Shown piece after piece: positions 55,137-63,525 of a stretch of 64,000 bases of DNA. The stretch covers positions 1 to 64,000 of the forward strand of contig JAQUND010000005.1 in NCBI GenBank assembly GCA_028717785.1. The letters run 5' to 3'. Made by a program: the position numbers and the translations under genes. Each line of letters starts with the position of its first letter. Positions within the stretch are counted from its first letter, which is position 1. The DNA is from Candidatus Nanoarchaeia archaeon (GTDB lineage: Archaea; Nanoarchaeota; Nanoarchaeia; SCGC-AAA011-G17; JAFCDX01). The notes under the pieces were generated by a model. That model saw nothing but the letters and a program-made list of their open reading frames with translations, did no database searches and was not told the origin of the DNA.

Positions 55137-56213
55137 TTATGCATAAAACTGTAAAGCATTCAATAAGCACCCTTTTGCAACTGCATTGAGTGGATCTGAT
55201 GCCTTTTTTACTTGTTTAATTGAGAATGGTAATTTTTTCGTCTTTATTTCTTGCTCAAAAAGTTTATCAAAATTAACAGCTTTAGATGTTCCACCACTAA
55301 CGACAACAGATATAGATTCTGGAAAATTAGGAATATCTGTCATAGAAGCAAATTTCTTTTCGATAGCATCACAAGTATAATTAATCAAATTTTCATAATA
55401 AATCTTTATTGCAGTCTCTTCTCTATTCTTTGGGTTCAATAAATCAACACCAGCTTCTTTAAGCATAGTAATTCTTGAACTCTTAACTCCAACAGCTTGA
55501 GCAGCATTTTGATCAATCCAATCCCCTGAACGTGCAAGACAAAATTGATATTTTTTATCAGAGACACCGTATAAAGAAAGAGCAAGATTGATTGAACCCG
55601 CACCAAATGATAAAGCTAACCCTGTAAATTGTTCTTCCTCAAGTTCTGACCACACGATAGCAAATGCTTCATTGAGTGGCTCAGCATTATATCCAAATGA
55701 TTTCAAAAATGACATAAGTACATTGCCATGATAAACATTATTGAAATCACTGTCAATAGGATCAGCAGGAATCGAGAAATAAAGCTTCTCATTTTCTTCT
55801 ATAGGGTCTCCCACAAGATTCTTCAAAATAATCTTTATAATTGACAAAGCTTCCGTTTCTCTAGAAGAAAGTACACCTTTAGAAAAGGGTCGACGTGATT
55901 CTTTGCTAAAGAAATTTGCTACATGCAAAGCTTCATCACCAAGAACATAGAGATTTCGTTTGTCAGAACTTTCAGCAAAACTGGCACCAAGTTTTGTAAG
56001 CATATTTTTTGAAATCGCATTGTTTTCTAGATCTAGAAAAGCATTTCTTTGACTCTTGAATATAATACCATTATCTGAGTAAAAAGAACTAACAGCAAAA
56101 CCTGTACCACAATCTAGGCCTACACCTTTTTTTCTAGCAATTTTTGTGTCTTCCATTATTCGTCTTTTTCTTCTTTCTGGCTCTGAACCTTCTTTTTCAA
56201 GTTGGACATCCAT
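55137..56213 (-). CDS. Actin-like (ParM/Alp-type) ATPase, 358 aa
   Basis: An ATP-binding protein of the actin/Hsp70 superfamily. Phosphate-1 loop GVGLDCGTGFA (residues 30-40), a connect-1-like helix LNEAFAIVWSEL (180-191), phosphate-2 loop LALSFGAGSINL (200-210) and adenosine motif SVVVSGGTSKAVNF (302-314) come in the right order and spacing. Plasmid ParM and phage Alp proteins form filaments that move DNA or position replication sites. Start ATG 56213 has AAAGGAG; a second in-frame Met at residue 20 is less likely. The first 27 residues are a charged extension. Neighbours on both sides are small helical proteins. Filament formation is inferred from the family. Confidence 0.85.
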   Translation of the reverse strand: MDVQLEKEGSEPERRKRRIMEDTKIARKKGVGLDCGTGFAVSSFYSDNGIIFKSQRNAFLDLENNAISKNMLTKLGASFAESSDKRNLYVLGDEALHVANFFSKESRRPFSKGVLSSRETEALSIIKIILKNLVGDPIEENEKLYFSIPADPIDSDFNNVYHGNVLMSFLKSFGYNAEPLNEAFAIVWSELEEEQFTGLALSFGAGSINLALSLYGVSDKKYQFCLARSGDWIDQNAAQAVGVKSSRITMLKEAGVDLLNPKNREETAIKIYYENLINYTCDAIEKKFASMTDIPNFPESISVVVSGGTSKAVNFDKLFEQEIKTKKLPFSIKQVKKASDPLNAVAKGCLLNALQFYA

Positions 56214-56215
56214 AA

Positions 56216-56434
56216 TTAATCTCCTTTAATTTTATATTGCTGTTGTCTATTGAAATCGTCTTTTACATCCACAGGGTTGCCTCCGGACCATTGTTTGCCA
56301 CGATTTTTTAGACCAGCAGGTATTTCTCCTTTATCGAAAAAACCTTGTTCTAATAAAGCTCGTGATACATCACCTTTTTGTGATAATGAACGTGATGCAG
56401 CAAGAACATCTCTTATGATATTTTCAGTATTCAT
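56216..56434 (-). CDS. Small basic protein next to actin-like gene, 72 aa
   Basis: A 72-residue protein (MNTENIIRDVLAASRSLSQK, GDVSRALLEQGFFDKGEIPA, then a basic end QQQYKIKGD). It is one codon away from the actin-like gene and overlaps the 187-aa gene by 4 bases. The basic end might contact DNA or a filament. I do not recognise the family; its tight linkage on both sides argues that it is a real gene and may serve as a partner of the filament. Confidence 0.6.
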   Translation of the reverse strand: MNTENIIRDVLAASRSLSQKGDVSRALLEQGFFDKGEIPAGLKNRGKQWSGGNPVDVKDDFNRQQQYKIKGD

Positions 56435-56994
56435 TTGTTTTCTCTTTGTTGTTTAATCCGCTTCATCTTTTCAAGCGAATTTGTAAGATCATTTTTTTGA
56501 ACTTCTACATTACCTGTTTTACTCATATTCGCTGTCATTCCCACTTCTTCGTCTTTGAATTCGACAAAGATATTATCTGAACTATTAATATCTATCCTTT
56601 TTTCAGATACTTGTGGTACAATTAGTTGTTCTACTTTAATATTGTCTTTTATTTCGGCAACCATTTCCTTCGCAAGTTCTCTAGCAATATCTTTTACGAT
56701 AGTGCTGTTTTTTATCATTTCTTCAGCCATTGCTTTAGCCATATTTTTTGCAATTTCTAACACATCTGACTCTAGCACTTTTTCATTTCCTGTTTTATTA
56801 TTTTGAGCTGATATAGCTCTCTTAAGCATGGCTCTATCATACACGATCTCGACCCAATTTCGATTTATTGCATTTTGCAAATCTTTTGAACGATTAACTT
56901 CATATTCATTAAGAATTACTTCTTTACCACATTCAACGACTTTACCAATATCATTAAGTCGAACAGCAGTAAGTATTTTCCCTTTAATTATCAT
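56431..56994 (-). CDS. Helical hypothetical protein, 187 aa
   Basis: Residues 1-90 are mixed (MIIKGKILTAVRLNDIGKVV, ECGKEVILNEYEVNRSKDL); 90-140 have a long amphipathic, membrane-avoiding helix with regular Ala/Glu/Met/Ile spacing (IAKNMAKAMAEEMIKN, ARELAKEMVAEIKDN); the end is charged. A longer frame to an ATG at 57084 exists but lacks a ribosome site, and that stretch overlaps a different short frame, so I start at ATG 56994. The protein lies upstream of the actin-like gene and may build a filament or structure with it; no family is recognised. Confidence 0.55.
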   Translation of the reverse strand: MIIKGKILTAVRLNDIGKVVECGKEVILNEYEVNRSKDLQNAINRNWVEIVYDRAMLKRAISAQNNKTGNEKVLESDVLEIAKNMAKAMAEEMIKNSTIVKDIARELAKEMVAEIKDNIKVEQLIVPQVSEKRIDINSSDNIFVEFKDEEVGMTANMSKTGNVEVQKNDLTNSLEKMKRIKQQRENK

Positions 56995-57070
56995 GATGAT
57001 CTCGAGTTCCCGTTTTATAACTGGTTTCCATATATGTCTCATTAAATGTTGCTGAAAGCTCATGAACCAT
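56984..57070 (-). CDS. Possible tiny ORF, 28 aa
   Basis: An alternative to reading this stretch as the N-terminus of the 187-aa gene. It encodes MVHELSATFNETYMETSYKT followed by GTRDHHDN and stops at 56986-56984, overlapping the next start by 11 bases. The composition looks more protein-like than the competing frame, but no convincing ribosome site exists. Low confidence. Confidence 0.25.
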   Translation of the reverse strand: MVHELSATFNETYMETSYKTGTRDHHDN

Positions 57071-57096
57071 CTTTTCAAACACATGTTCTAGCACTT

Positions 57097-57459
57097 TTAG
57101 ATTAGTTTGCTTATCGAATCTTGAATCTTTTTCCCAGCTTGTTCTTGTGTTCTCTCCATAGCTTTCTCTATTCCTGTTGTAGAGAACTGTTGAGCTGTAA
57201 TTTCTTCATTCAACAATTCTACAGGAATATTTTCAAGACCTTTGAGAACTTGCTTATTTGCAATATCTTCAGTTTTTAAATTTTCTATTTTAGGTTCTAC
57301 AACAAAATTGATAGTATTATTTTTAATACTATAAGACACATCAGCTTCTTGCCCTCGTTTCTTTAACTCTGATCTTATATTGTCTGCGCCCTTGATTGCA
57401 ATAGAGCGTATTTTAAAATCAAATTTCTTTTTTAAGAGTTTTTTGCTCGGGCTTAACAT
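57097..57459 (-). CDS. Basic/helical hypothetical protein, 120 aa
   Basis: The N-terminus is very basic (MLSPSKKLLKKKFDFKIRSI), followed by a mixed region (VSYSIKNNTINFVVEPKIEN) and a helical C-terminus (EKAMERTQEQAGKKIQDSIS). A weak AAGAAG site precedes ATG 57459. It begins 7 bases after the 1273-aa glycosyltransferase gene ends. No family is recognised. The basic start may contact nucleic acid or a membrane; the role is unknown. Confidence 0.6.
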   Translation of the reverse strand: MLSPSKKLLKKKFDFKIRSIAIKGADNIRSELKKRGQEADVSYSIKNNTINFVVEPKIENLKTEDIANKQVLKGLENIPVELLNEEITAQQFSTTGIEKAMERTQEQAGKKIQDSISKLI

Positions 57460-57466
57460 TTACTTC

Positions 57467-60400
57467 TTATTTTATAAATTTTTTAGAAAACTGCCTTGTT
57501 TCAAGCAATTTATTTACAATAGATAGATTAGATTTTGCTATATCAAAATTTGGATTAACAGATAATGCGCTCTTAAACATAAAAATAGCTTTTTGAAAAC
57601 TATTTTTATTTGCAAGATCTATACCTTTGTCATTGTAAGCAACTTCTAATAAACCCCAAGACTTTGTTTCTTCTGTATTTATTCTCAAGCATTTTTCTAA
57701 AATACTAATAGCTTCATCGTTTTTTTTGAGAACATTACAACAATGACTAAAATCGGCCATAGTTTTTAAATCATCAGTCTTATAAACAATCTTTCTAAAA
57801 GCAAAATATGCATCTTCAATACGATTTTGTTTTGCATAGCAGATACCAAGATGTTTAACAGCATACTCTGTTTCTTTTATCTTTATAGATTCTAAAAAAT
57901 ATTTTTCAGCTTGTTCATAATCTTCTATGAGATTATAGGTTGTTCCCAAATGCGCAAGAACATCTTCATTCTCAGGTTCAAGTTCTAATAATCTGCGCCA
58001 AGTCACTAGAGCTTCATCGGGATTATTCAAAACTAAATATTGGGTCCCAAGTTCAAAAAGAGCTTTCGTGTCATTAAATGTTTCAGCCTTTTTCTTGCTA
58101 AGTTTTAAATATGTTTCGTTTTTTGAAGAATTAAGCTTTGAATAATGGTGAATTGGAATAGCAGACATTTCGATATCAATTCCGAGTTCTTCAATAGATT
58201 TTTCTACCAATTCATGTATTTCACCCCTAAACTTTATATTTTTATTCGTAGGAAATAAACGAATTTTATCTGATCTACACCAACCTATGTAACCTTTTTC
58301 TTCTTGCTCATATTCTCCGGTATTTGTATTGATTCCTTCAACATTTTTTGAATTCACATAATTTCTCGTAATGAATCCATAAGCTTTAGATGATGCTTGT
58401 AAATTTTTTCTCAATTCATCAATATCTTTCTCACTAATCATTTCGTCAGCATCCAAAACTAATGTCCAAGGTTGTGTTGCTTTTTCAAGTGAAAAATTTC
58501 GAGCAGCTGAAAAATCATCAATCCATGCAAAATGATAAATCTTAGCTCCGTATTGTTTTGCAATTTTTATTGTGTTGTCTGTAGATCCTGTATCAACTAT
58601 TATAATCTCATTTGCTACATTTTTTATAGACTCTAAACACCTTCCCAGGCAATCTTGTTCATTTTTGACAATCATACAAACAGAAAGTTGCTCTTTTCCC
58701 TGGCACAAATAGTTTGAATAGAGCCTATGTAGAACGGTCTCTAGTTTGTCAATGCTTTTATACCATAGGAATTCATTAGCAGTTTTTAAACCTTCTTCTA
58801 TTAAACGAGAATAAATAGTCTCATTTAAAAAAAGCAATTTTAAAGAACTACAAATAGCCCCAGAATTTTTAGGTGGAACAATTAATGCGTTTTGACCATG
58901 TACAGCATAATCATTCACTCCTCCGCAATCTGTAGTTATGACAGGGGTTCCACTTGCCATTGCTTCTAATGGAGGAAGACTGAACCCTTCGACTTCAAAT
59001 GGTGCATTTACAACTACATCACAAGAAGCGTATACATTTGCAATTTCAATCTGCGTCATATTCGACATATTATAAAATTCGTAAGGCTCATCTTTAGAAC
59101 ATTTTTCAGAAGCTAAACGAACTATTGCACATTTAGAAATCTTCAAATAATTTGTTGCACCTTCTAATGCGATTTTTACTCCCTTAAACACTAAATTATA
59201 ATTGCCCACAATAAGAATTCTTGGGAGTTTATTTCTTTCATGTTTTCTCAAAGAAAAAACATACTGATCAATTCCATTAGGTATGTAATGTGATTCTGTT
59301 TCAAATTTTTTATCAATAATAGATTTCAAATATTTAGAAATAACAATTTTCTCTTTTATCTTCAAATAATTGTTATTCACAGCATCAACTATTGTTGCGT
59401 CCAAATCTTTATCATATATCAAAGCTTCATAACCTTGACAAAAATGAATCTTTATTTTTGCTTTAATTTTTTGTAATATGTCTAATGTAGAAAAATAAGT
59501 ACCAATTGCTATATCTACTTCTGGAATTTCTGTATATTCTTTAAAACAAGAAACTGATACGTCTAAATCAAACCAGGGCTTTGATGTATTAGAATAACAC
59601 CAGATAGATACATCATATCCTCTTGATTTTAAACGATTTGCATACTCAAATACGACTTTGACTCCGCCACTGGGTTGATTTGAAGCTAAAATGTATATGA
59701 TGGAAAATTTATCTTTTTTCTCATTTATTTTCTGTATTCTTGAAGAATCATACCATTTTTGAAGATACAGTTTTTTGCTTTGTTCTAAAGTTTCTTCGAA
59801 AAAACCTTCTTTTTCTTGAAAAGATTTACTACCAAAATGGTAAATAAAAACGCCTTTAGAACATATTAATTTATAACCATTCTCTATGAAACGATTACAA
59901 AGATCATCATCTTCAAAATTGAAAATAAATCTATCATCAAAAAAACCTACCTGATTTAAGAGCTCTCTTTTTGTTACAAAACAAAATCCGATAAGTTTAT
60001 TTGCTTCTACTACATCATCTCCAAAATTTGCATATTGTTTTTGAGAAAACAGACGAATTTCGTTATCATTTACCTCAGCTTTAAAATTATAATTTTGTCC
60101 AACTTTTTGAATTTCTGATGATGTATAATTAGTGACTGGCCCAATAATACCTGCATTATTTTCTTCAAGCAAATTTATTAATCTTAACAACCAATTTGAT
60201 GTAACAACAGTATCGCTGTTCAAAAAACAGACATATTTAGAATTTGATTTTCTAAGAGCTTGATTATTTGCATAACCGAACCCAAAATTTTTAGAATTGT
60301 ATATTATTTCAATATTTTTTAAAGACATTAAATACATTTTTGTAGCATTATCGGAGCAATTATCTACTATGATAAGTCTATAATTTGCTGTATTTCTTAT

Positions 60401-61288
60401 TATGCTTTCAACACATTTTTGCAAGTAAGGAAGAGCATTATGTGTAATTAAGACAATATCACAATCATAAGTAACTTGAGCTTCATTATACTCAAGACTT
60501 AAAATTTTTGATCTTAGATAATCTAAAGCTTTTGCAGCTATTACACCATTTTGTTGTATAAGTCTTTGTCCCCATTTTTTCAAAAGCGTAGGATACGAAT
60601 ATTTGACGAGAACATCTCTTTTCCCTTTATATGATTGATTCGAGCGATGATAAACATAAACATCATCAGCTATTGCAAGTTTATAACCTCTTTGTCTTAT
60701 TTTCAAGACATAATCGTCTTCACTACCATAATGTGGAAAAACTCTTGTATCTAATAAACCTATGACTTTTATAATGTTATATGAAATAAAAAAACAAAAT
60801 CCATTTACGAAAGCTGTTTCTGGGTATCTTCTTTCTGATAACGATGTCACCCAATTGCCATAAGTATCTATTTCTGTATCATTGACACAAGATTTACCTA
60901 CAGATTGTGTTGTTGCACAATTTGACAAAACACCCATACAACCAATCTGTTTATGACTTGCCCAATAAGTCGTAATCTTTTCTAACCAATTTTGTGTAAC
61001 AATTTGAGTATCAGAATTTAACAAACATACATATTCGAAATTCTTGCTTTCTAAAATCCCTTGATTACAACTCTCTGTGAATCCCTTTGAAACAGGATTT
61101 TTAATGTATTTTTGTACTATTTTGCTATCAAAAAGTAACTGACAAAAATTAGAAGTTTCAAGATCAGAACCATCGTTAATTAAGACTATTTGAAAATCTT
61201 TGGTGTTAGACTTTTCGAGAATTGTTTTGACACATTTTTCAAGCAATTCCCACTGATTGTGTACTGGTATGATGATTGAGACAGCCAT
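57467..61288 (-). CDS. Four-domain glycosyltransferase with TPR, 1273 aa
   Basis: Multi-enzyme sugar transferase. Residues 1-230: GT-A (GT2) domain with VSIIIPVHNQ, LINDGSD and LLNSDTQ. About 270-500: second GT2 domain (IVLITHNALPYL, IIVDNCSD, FLNSDTVV). About 520-845: GT-B/GT4 domain (QPSGGVKVVFEYANRL, FEVEGFSLPPLEAMASGTPV with the EX7E-type site). About 855-1080: third GT2 domain of the TPR-linked type (LSVCMIVKNEQDCLGRCLES, IIVDTGSTDNT, LVLDADEM). About 1090-1260: tetratricopeptide repeats (LFELGTQYLVLNNPDEAL). DxD-like DGSD, NSD and DAD sites suggest active nucleotide-sugar use in the GT2 parts. It may build a glycan on a virion or host component. Such fused GTs occur in some huge phages. 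Confidence 0.88.
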   Translation of the reverse strand: MAVSIIIPVHNQWELLEKCVKTILEKSNTKDFQIVLINDGSDLETSNFCQLLFDSKIVQKYIKNPVSKGFTESCNQGILESKNFEYVCLLNSDTQIVTQNWLEKITTYWASHKQIGCMGVLSNCATTQSVGKSCVNDTEIDTYGNWVTSLSERRYPETAFVNGFCFFISYNIIKVIGLLDTRVFPHYGSEDDYVLKIRQRGYKLAIADDVYVYHRSNQSYKGKRDVLVKYSYPTLLKKWGQRLIQQNGVIAAKALDYLRSKILSLEYNEAQVTYDCDIVLITHNALPYLQKCVESIIRNTANYRLIIVDNCSDNATKMYLMSLKNIEIIYNSKNFGFGYANNQALRKSNSKYVCFLNSDTVVTSNWLLRLINLLEENNAGIIGPVTNYTSSEIQKVGQNYNFKAEVNDNEIRLFSQKQYANFGDDVVEANKLIGFCFVTKRELLNQVGFFDDRFIFNFEDDDLCNRFIENGYKLICSKGVFIYHFGSKSFQEKEGFFEETLEQSKKLYLQKWYDSSRIQKINEKKDKFSIIYILASNQPSGGVKVVFEYANRLKSRGYDVSIWCYSNTSKPWFDLDVSVSCFKEYTEIPEVDIAIGTYFSTLDILQKIKAKIKIHFCQGYEALIYDKDLDATIVDAVNNNYLKIKEKIVISKYLKSIIDKKFETESHYIPNGIDQYVFSLRKHERNKLPRILIVGNYNLVFKGVKIALEGATNYLKISKCAIVRLASEKCSKDEPYEFYNMSNMTQIEIANVYASCDVVVNAPFEVEGFSLPPLEAMASGTPVITTDCGGVNDYAVHGQNALIVPPKNSGAICSSLKLLFLNETIYSRLIEEGLKTANEFLWYKSIDKLETVLHRLYSNYLCQGKEQLSVCMIVKNEQDCLGRCLESIKNVANEIIIVDTGSTDNTIKIAKQYGAKIYHFAWIDDFSAARNFSLEKATQPWTLVLDADEMISEKDIDELRKNLQASSKAYGFITRNYVNSKNVEGINTNTGEYEQEEKGYIGWCRSDKIRLFPTNKNIKFRGEIHELVEKSIEELGIDIEMSAIPIHHYSKLNSSKNETYLKLSKKKAETFNDTKALFELGTQYLVLNNPDEALVTWRRLLELEPENEDVLAHLGTTYNLIEDYEQAEKYFLESIKIKETEYAVKHLGICYAKQNRIEDAYFAFRKIVYKTDDLKTMADFSHCCNVLKKNDEAISILEKCLRINTEETKSWGLLEVAYNDKGIDLANKNSFQKAIFMFKSALSVNPNFDIAKSNLSIVNKLLETRQFSKKFIK

Positions 61289-61295
61289 GATGTGT

Positions 61296-62357
61296 TTAAA
61301 AAAGCCTTTCTATATTTTCAATTGTTTTTTCCCAAGTGTAATTTGAAATCACCTCTTCTATATTTCTTTGAAACATAGTTGCAAACTCTGTATTATTTAA
61401 AAGCTCTTTAGATTTTCTTAAAATATCTTGTTTATTTTTCTTTTCAGCTATAAGACAAGTTTTTTTATCAAAAAAAACATCATCAAAAGCTCCATCACAA
61501 ATGACAGAAGGGCATCCACATAATGTCGATTCTATAGGGGTTAAATTAAGACCCTCGGAAATCGATGGCATAATAAAAATAGAACACTTATTAAAAATTT
61601 CTCTTATTGTATCTTTATTTGCATCTACATATTTGGCTATAAGTTTTTCAGGATGTTTTGCGTTTTCAAACCCCGAACTTGTACCAAAAACTATTGTTCC
61701 ATCAATTAAACCTTGGTTGCACAAATCATTACAGATTTCAACACCAAGTGCATATTGTTTATCTGGAGCATAATGATACAGTAATGAAGCATATCTTTGT
61801 CTTTTAATCGCCTTATCTCTGAAAAAATAATTTTGCGAATCCGATCCAAAACCTACACAAGCACATTTTCCTCCTTCTGCTTCTATAGCTTTTTTGATTT
61901 TTAAAGTGCTTGACATGACAGTTAATTTCGGGTTGAATACATTTTTTCTTTCTCTTTCGAAACACATACCATAACTTAGCATATAAATCAAAACTTTTTT
62001 GACTTGAGGAAGATTTGTAAGATACTCTGTGTAAGGATTGTCTGAATATGTGATCACTACATCAGATGCAGGAAATGTTTGGTCAGGTAATCCCACTGTG
62101 TATGGAAGAGGCAACACTTTCGAGTAGTCTAAATTAGGATTTAAAGTTTGAATCCTAAGTTGCACTTGATATTTTTTTTTTAATCCCCTTGACAATGCCA
62201 TTGACAACTGTTTCATATGTTGAATCCCTCCACTTGTTTCCACATATTTAGGGATTTCAACGACAAACAAATTGCTAAATTTTCTAGCTAAAGTTGTCTG
62301 CCGCATTATGCCACCGCTCTCATTATTGAACACAGGAAGTTCTACTACAATCGTCAT
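61296..62357 (-). CDS. GT4-type glycosyltransferase, 353 aa
   Basis: A GT-B fold (GT4) sugar transferase. The N-terminus has a donor-side glycine motif (YVETSGGIQHMKQLSMALSR) and the C-terminal domain has SIFIMPSISEGLNLTPIEST followed by LCGCPSVICDGAF, the conserved E-rich donor-binding site of GT4. Most GT4 enzymes use nucleotide-activated sugars. The start MTIVVELPVF overlaps the end of the 187-aa gene by 4 bases (ATGA), a coupled junction. It lies in the same run as the 1273-aa enzyme; both probably act on the same polymer. Acceptor and sugar are not determined. Confidence 0.82.
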   Translation of the reverse strand: MTIVVELPVFNNESGGIMRQTTLARKFSNLFVVEIPKYVETSGGIQHMKQLSMALSRGLKKKYQVQLRIQTLNPNLDYSKVLPLPYTVGLPDQTFPASDVVITYSDNPYTEYLTNLPQVKKVLIYMLSYGMCFERERKNVFNPKLTVMSSTLKIKKAIEAEGGKCACVGFGSDSQNYFFRDKAIKRQRYASLLYHYAPDKQYALGVEICNDLCNQGLIDGTIVFGTSSGFENAKHPEKLIAKYVDANKDTIREIFNKCSIFIMPSISEGLNLTPIESTLCGCPSVICDGAFDDVFFDKKTCLIAEKKNKQDILRKSKELLNNTEFATMFQRNIEEVISNYTWEKTIENIERLF

Positions 62358-62917
62358 TCTTTTTTCCTACAAGTTATTGCAACATTTTCAAAATCTAAAA
62401 AATCTTTTTTTAAATTATTTTCTAAACAAGTTGCATCTATATCCTTGTCGGTTATTTCAATCCAATTCCAGATTTTTCCTATCATGACATTTTCAAAATA
62501 CTCCATATCCTTTGCATAATCATGTGCCAAAATATAATCGCCTGGTTTTAAAAATTTTGAAAAAATGCTAAATTCTTTAATTTTGTTTCCACCATCACAA
62601 AAAACAACACTTGTTCCTTCATTCTTTATCAAGTTTTGGATTACATCAATACTCTCAAAAACATCAGCAATTCTATGATCAATATTTAAACGTACAAACA
62701 GTTTATTGTTTTCAGTTAGTTTTTTAATGTCAAATGTAACAAACTGACAATCATAAGCAATTGCATACATTTGAAACAATATAGAAAGGCCTCCATAATA
62801 TGTTCCAATTTCTATGATAGTCTTTGGCTTTACAGCAAGTAAAAATTCATTTAGAACTTTTGGAATATTTTCATTCTGTGCAAGATTAAAGCCTAAAAAT
62901 TCGAAACTCACATTCAT
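62354..62917 (-). CDS. CmcI-like SAM-dependent methyltransferase candidate, 187 aa
   Basis: A class I Rossmann fold: TIIEIGTYYGGLSILF (residues 34-49, motif I), CQFVTFDIKKL (motif II region), VVFCDGGNK, and GDYILAHDYAKDME after strand 5. The DGGN/HDY layout resembles cephalosporin-hydroxylase (CmcI)-type proteins found in surface-polysaccharide clusters, where they usually modify sugars. A metal or SAM-binding role is suggested but not proven. AAGGAG precedes ATG 62917. It overlaps the GT4 gene by 4 bases, which ties it to the sugar pathway. Confidence 0.75.
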   Translation of the reverse strand: MNVSFEFLGFNLAQNENIPKVLNEFLLAVKPKTIIEIGTYYGGLSILFQMYAIAYDCQFVTFDIKKLTENNKLFVRLNIDHRIADVFESIDVIQNLIKNEGTSVVFCDGGNKIKEFSIFSKFLKPGDYILAHDYAKDMEYFENVMIGKIWNWIEITDKDIDATCLENNLKKDFLDFENVAITCRKKE

Positions 62918-62960
62918 AGCTACTCCTTGTCAAAGCAATCAAAGCAATGTTCGAATTAAA

Positions 62961-63518
62961 TTAATCTTTTCTCAAAACCCAACAATTTCCTCTAACAATA
63001 TATTTTTTATTTAATTTTTCACAAAATTCATCAATCGCTTGTTTTACAGGAGGGTGTGAAAAATCATGCCCTGCCATAGTTCCACCTACACAAATCTTAG
63101 GCCACCAACAATTTAGATCTCTTCTAACGGCATCCAAACTATGATCGGCATCAATAAAAACAAAATCTATTGTATTGTCTAAGAAATAACTTGCTCCTAA
63201 ATGACTGAGTGATTTTATAACAATTAGATCTTTCCAAATTGGTTCTAGATTTTTTCGAAATAAATCTAATTGTGGATATGTAGTGATTTCATTACCATTA
63301 TGAGCATTCCCTATGAAAGCATCAATGCTTATTACAGTTAGATTTTTTTGCGAATTTATAGCTTCAACAGCTAAAAATGCTATACTTTGGCCTATCCATG
63401 AACCTACTTCTATAAGAATGCCATTTTGTCTGCTCTGTTTTATTGCATCTTCATAAACATCTTGGAAATTAAACATAGTTTGTTGAGGAGAACAAATTGT
63501 TTCATAAAAATGTTTCAT
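62961..63518 (-). CDS. Methyltransf_24-type SAM methyltransferase, 185 aa
   Basis: A second class I methyltransferase fold. Motif I is ILIEVGSWIGQS (residues 34-45), then VISIDAFIGN for motif II and DFVFIDADHSLDAVRRDLNC for motif IV; AGHDFSHPPVKQAIDEF follows, as in Methyltransf_24 proteins of sugar-modification clusters. A weak AAGGTG precedes ATG 63518. The two methyltransferase-like genes may decorate the sugar chain that the glycosyltransferases make, for example by O-methylation, as in capsule or O-antigen clusters. The acceptor is unknown. Confidence 0.8.
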   Translation of the reverse strand: MKHFYETICSPQQTMFNFQDVYEDAIKQSRQNGILIEVGSWIGQSIAFLAVEAINSQKNLTVISIDAFIGNAHNGNEITTYPQLDLFRKNLEPIWKDLIVIKSLSHLGASYFLDNTIDFVFIDADHSLDAVRRDLNCWWPKICVGGTMAGHDFSHPPVKQAIDEFCEKLNKKYIVRGNCWVLRKD

Positions 63519-63525
63519 ACTTGTT

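Noticed and set aside
1852..63014. All plus-strand open frames of 60-160 codons, e.g. 31760-32236 and 41406-41825
   Set aside because: They lie opposite long coding genes, show low-complexity or mirror-type composition, lack ribosome sites, and none has a protein-like motif. I treat them as antisense shadows.
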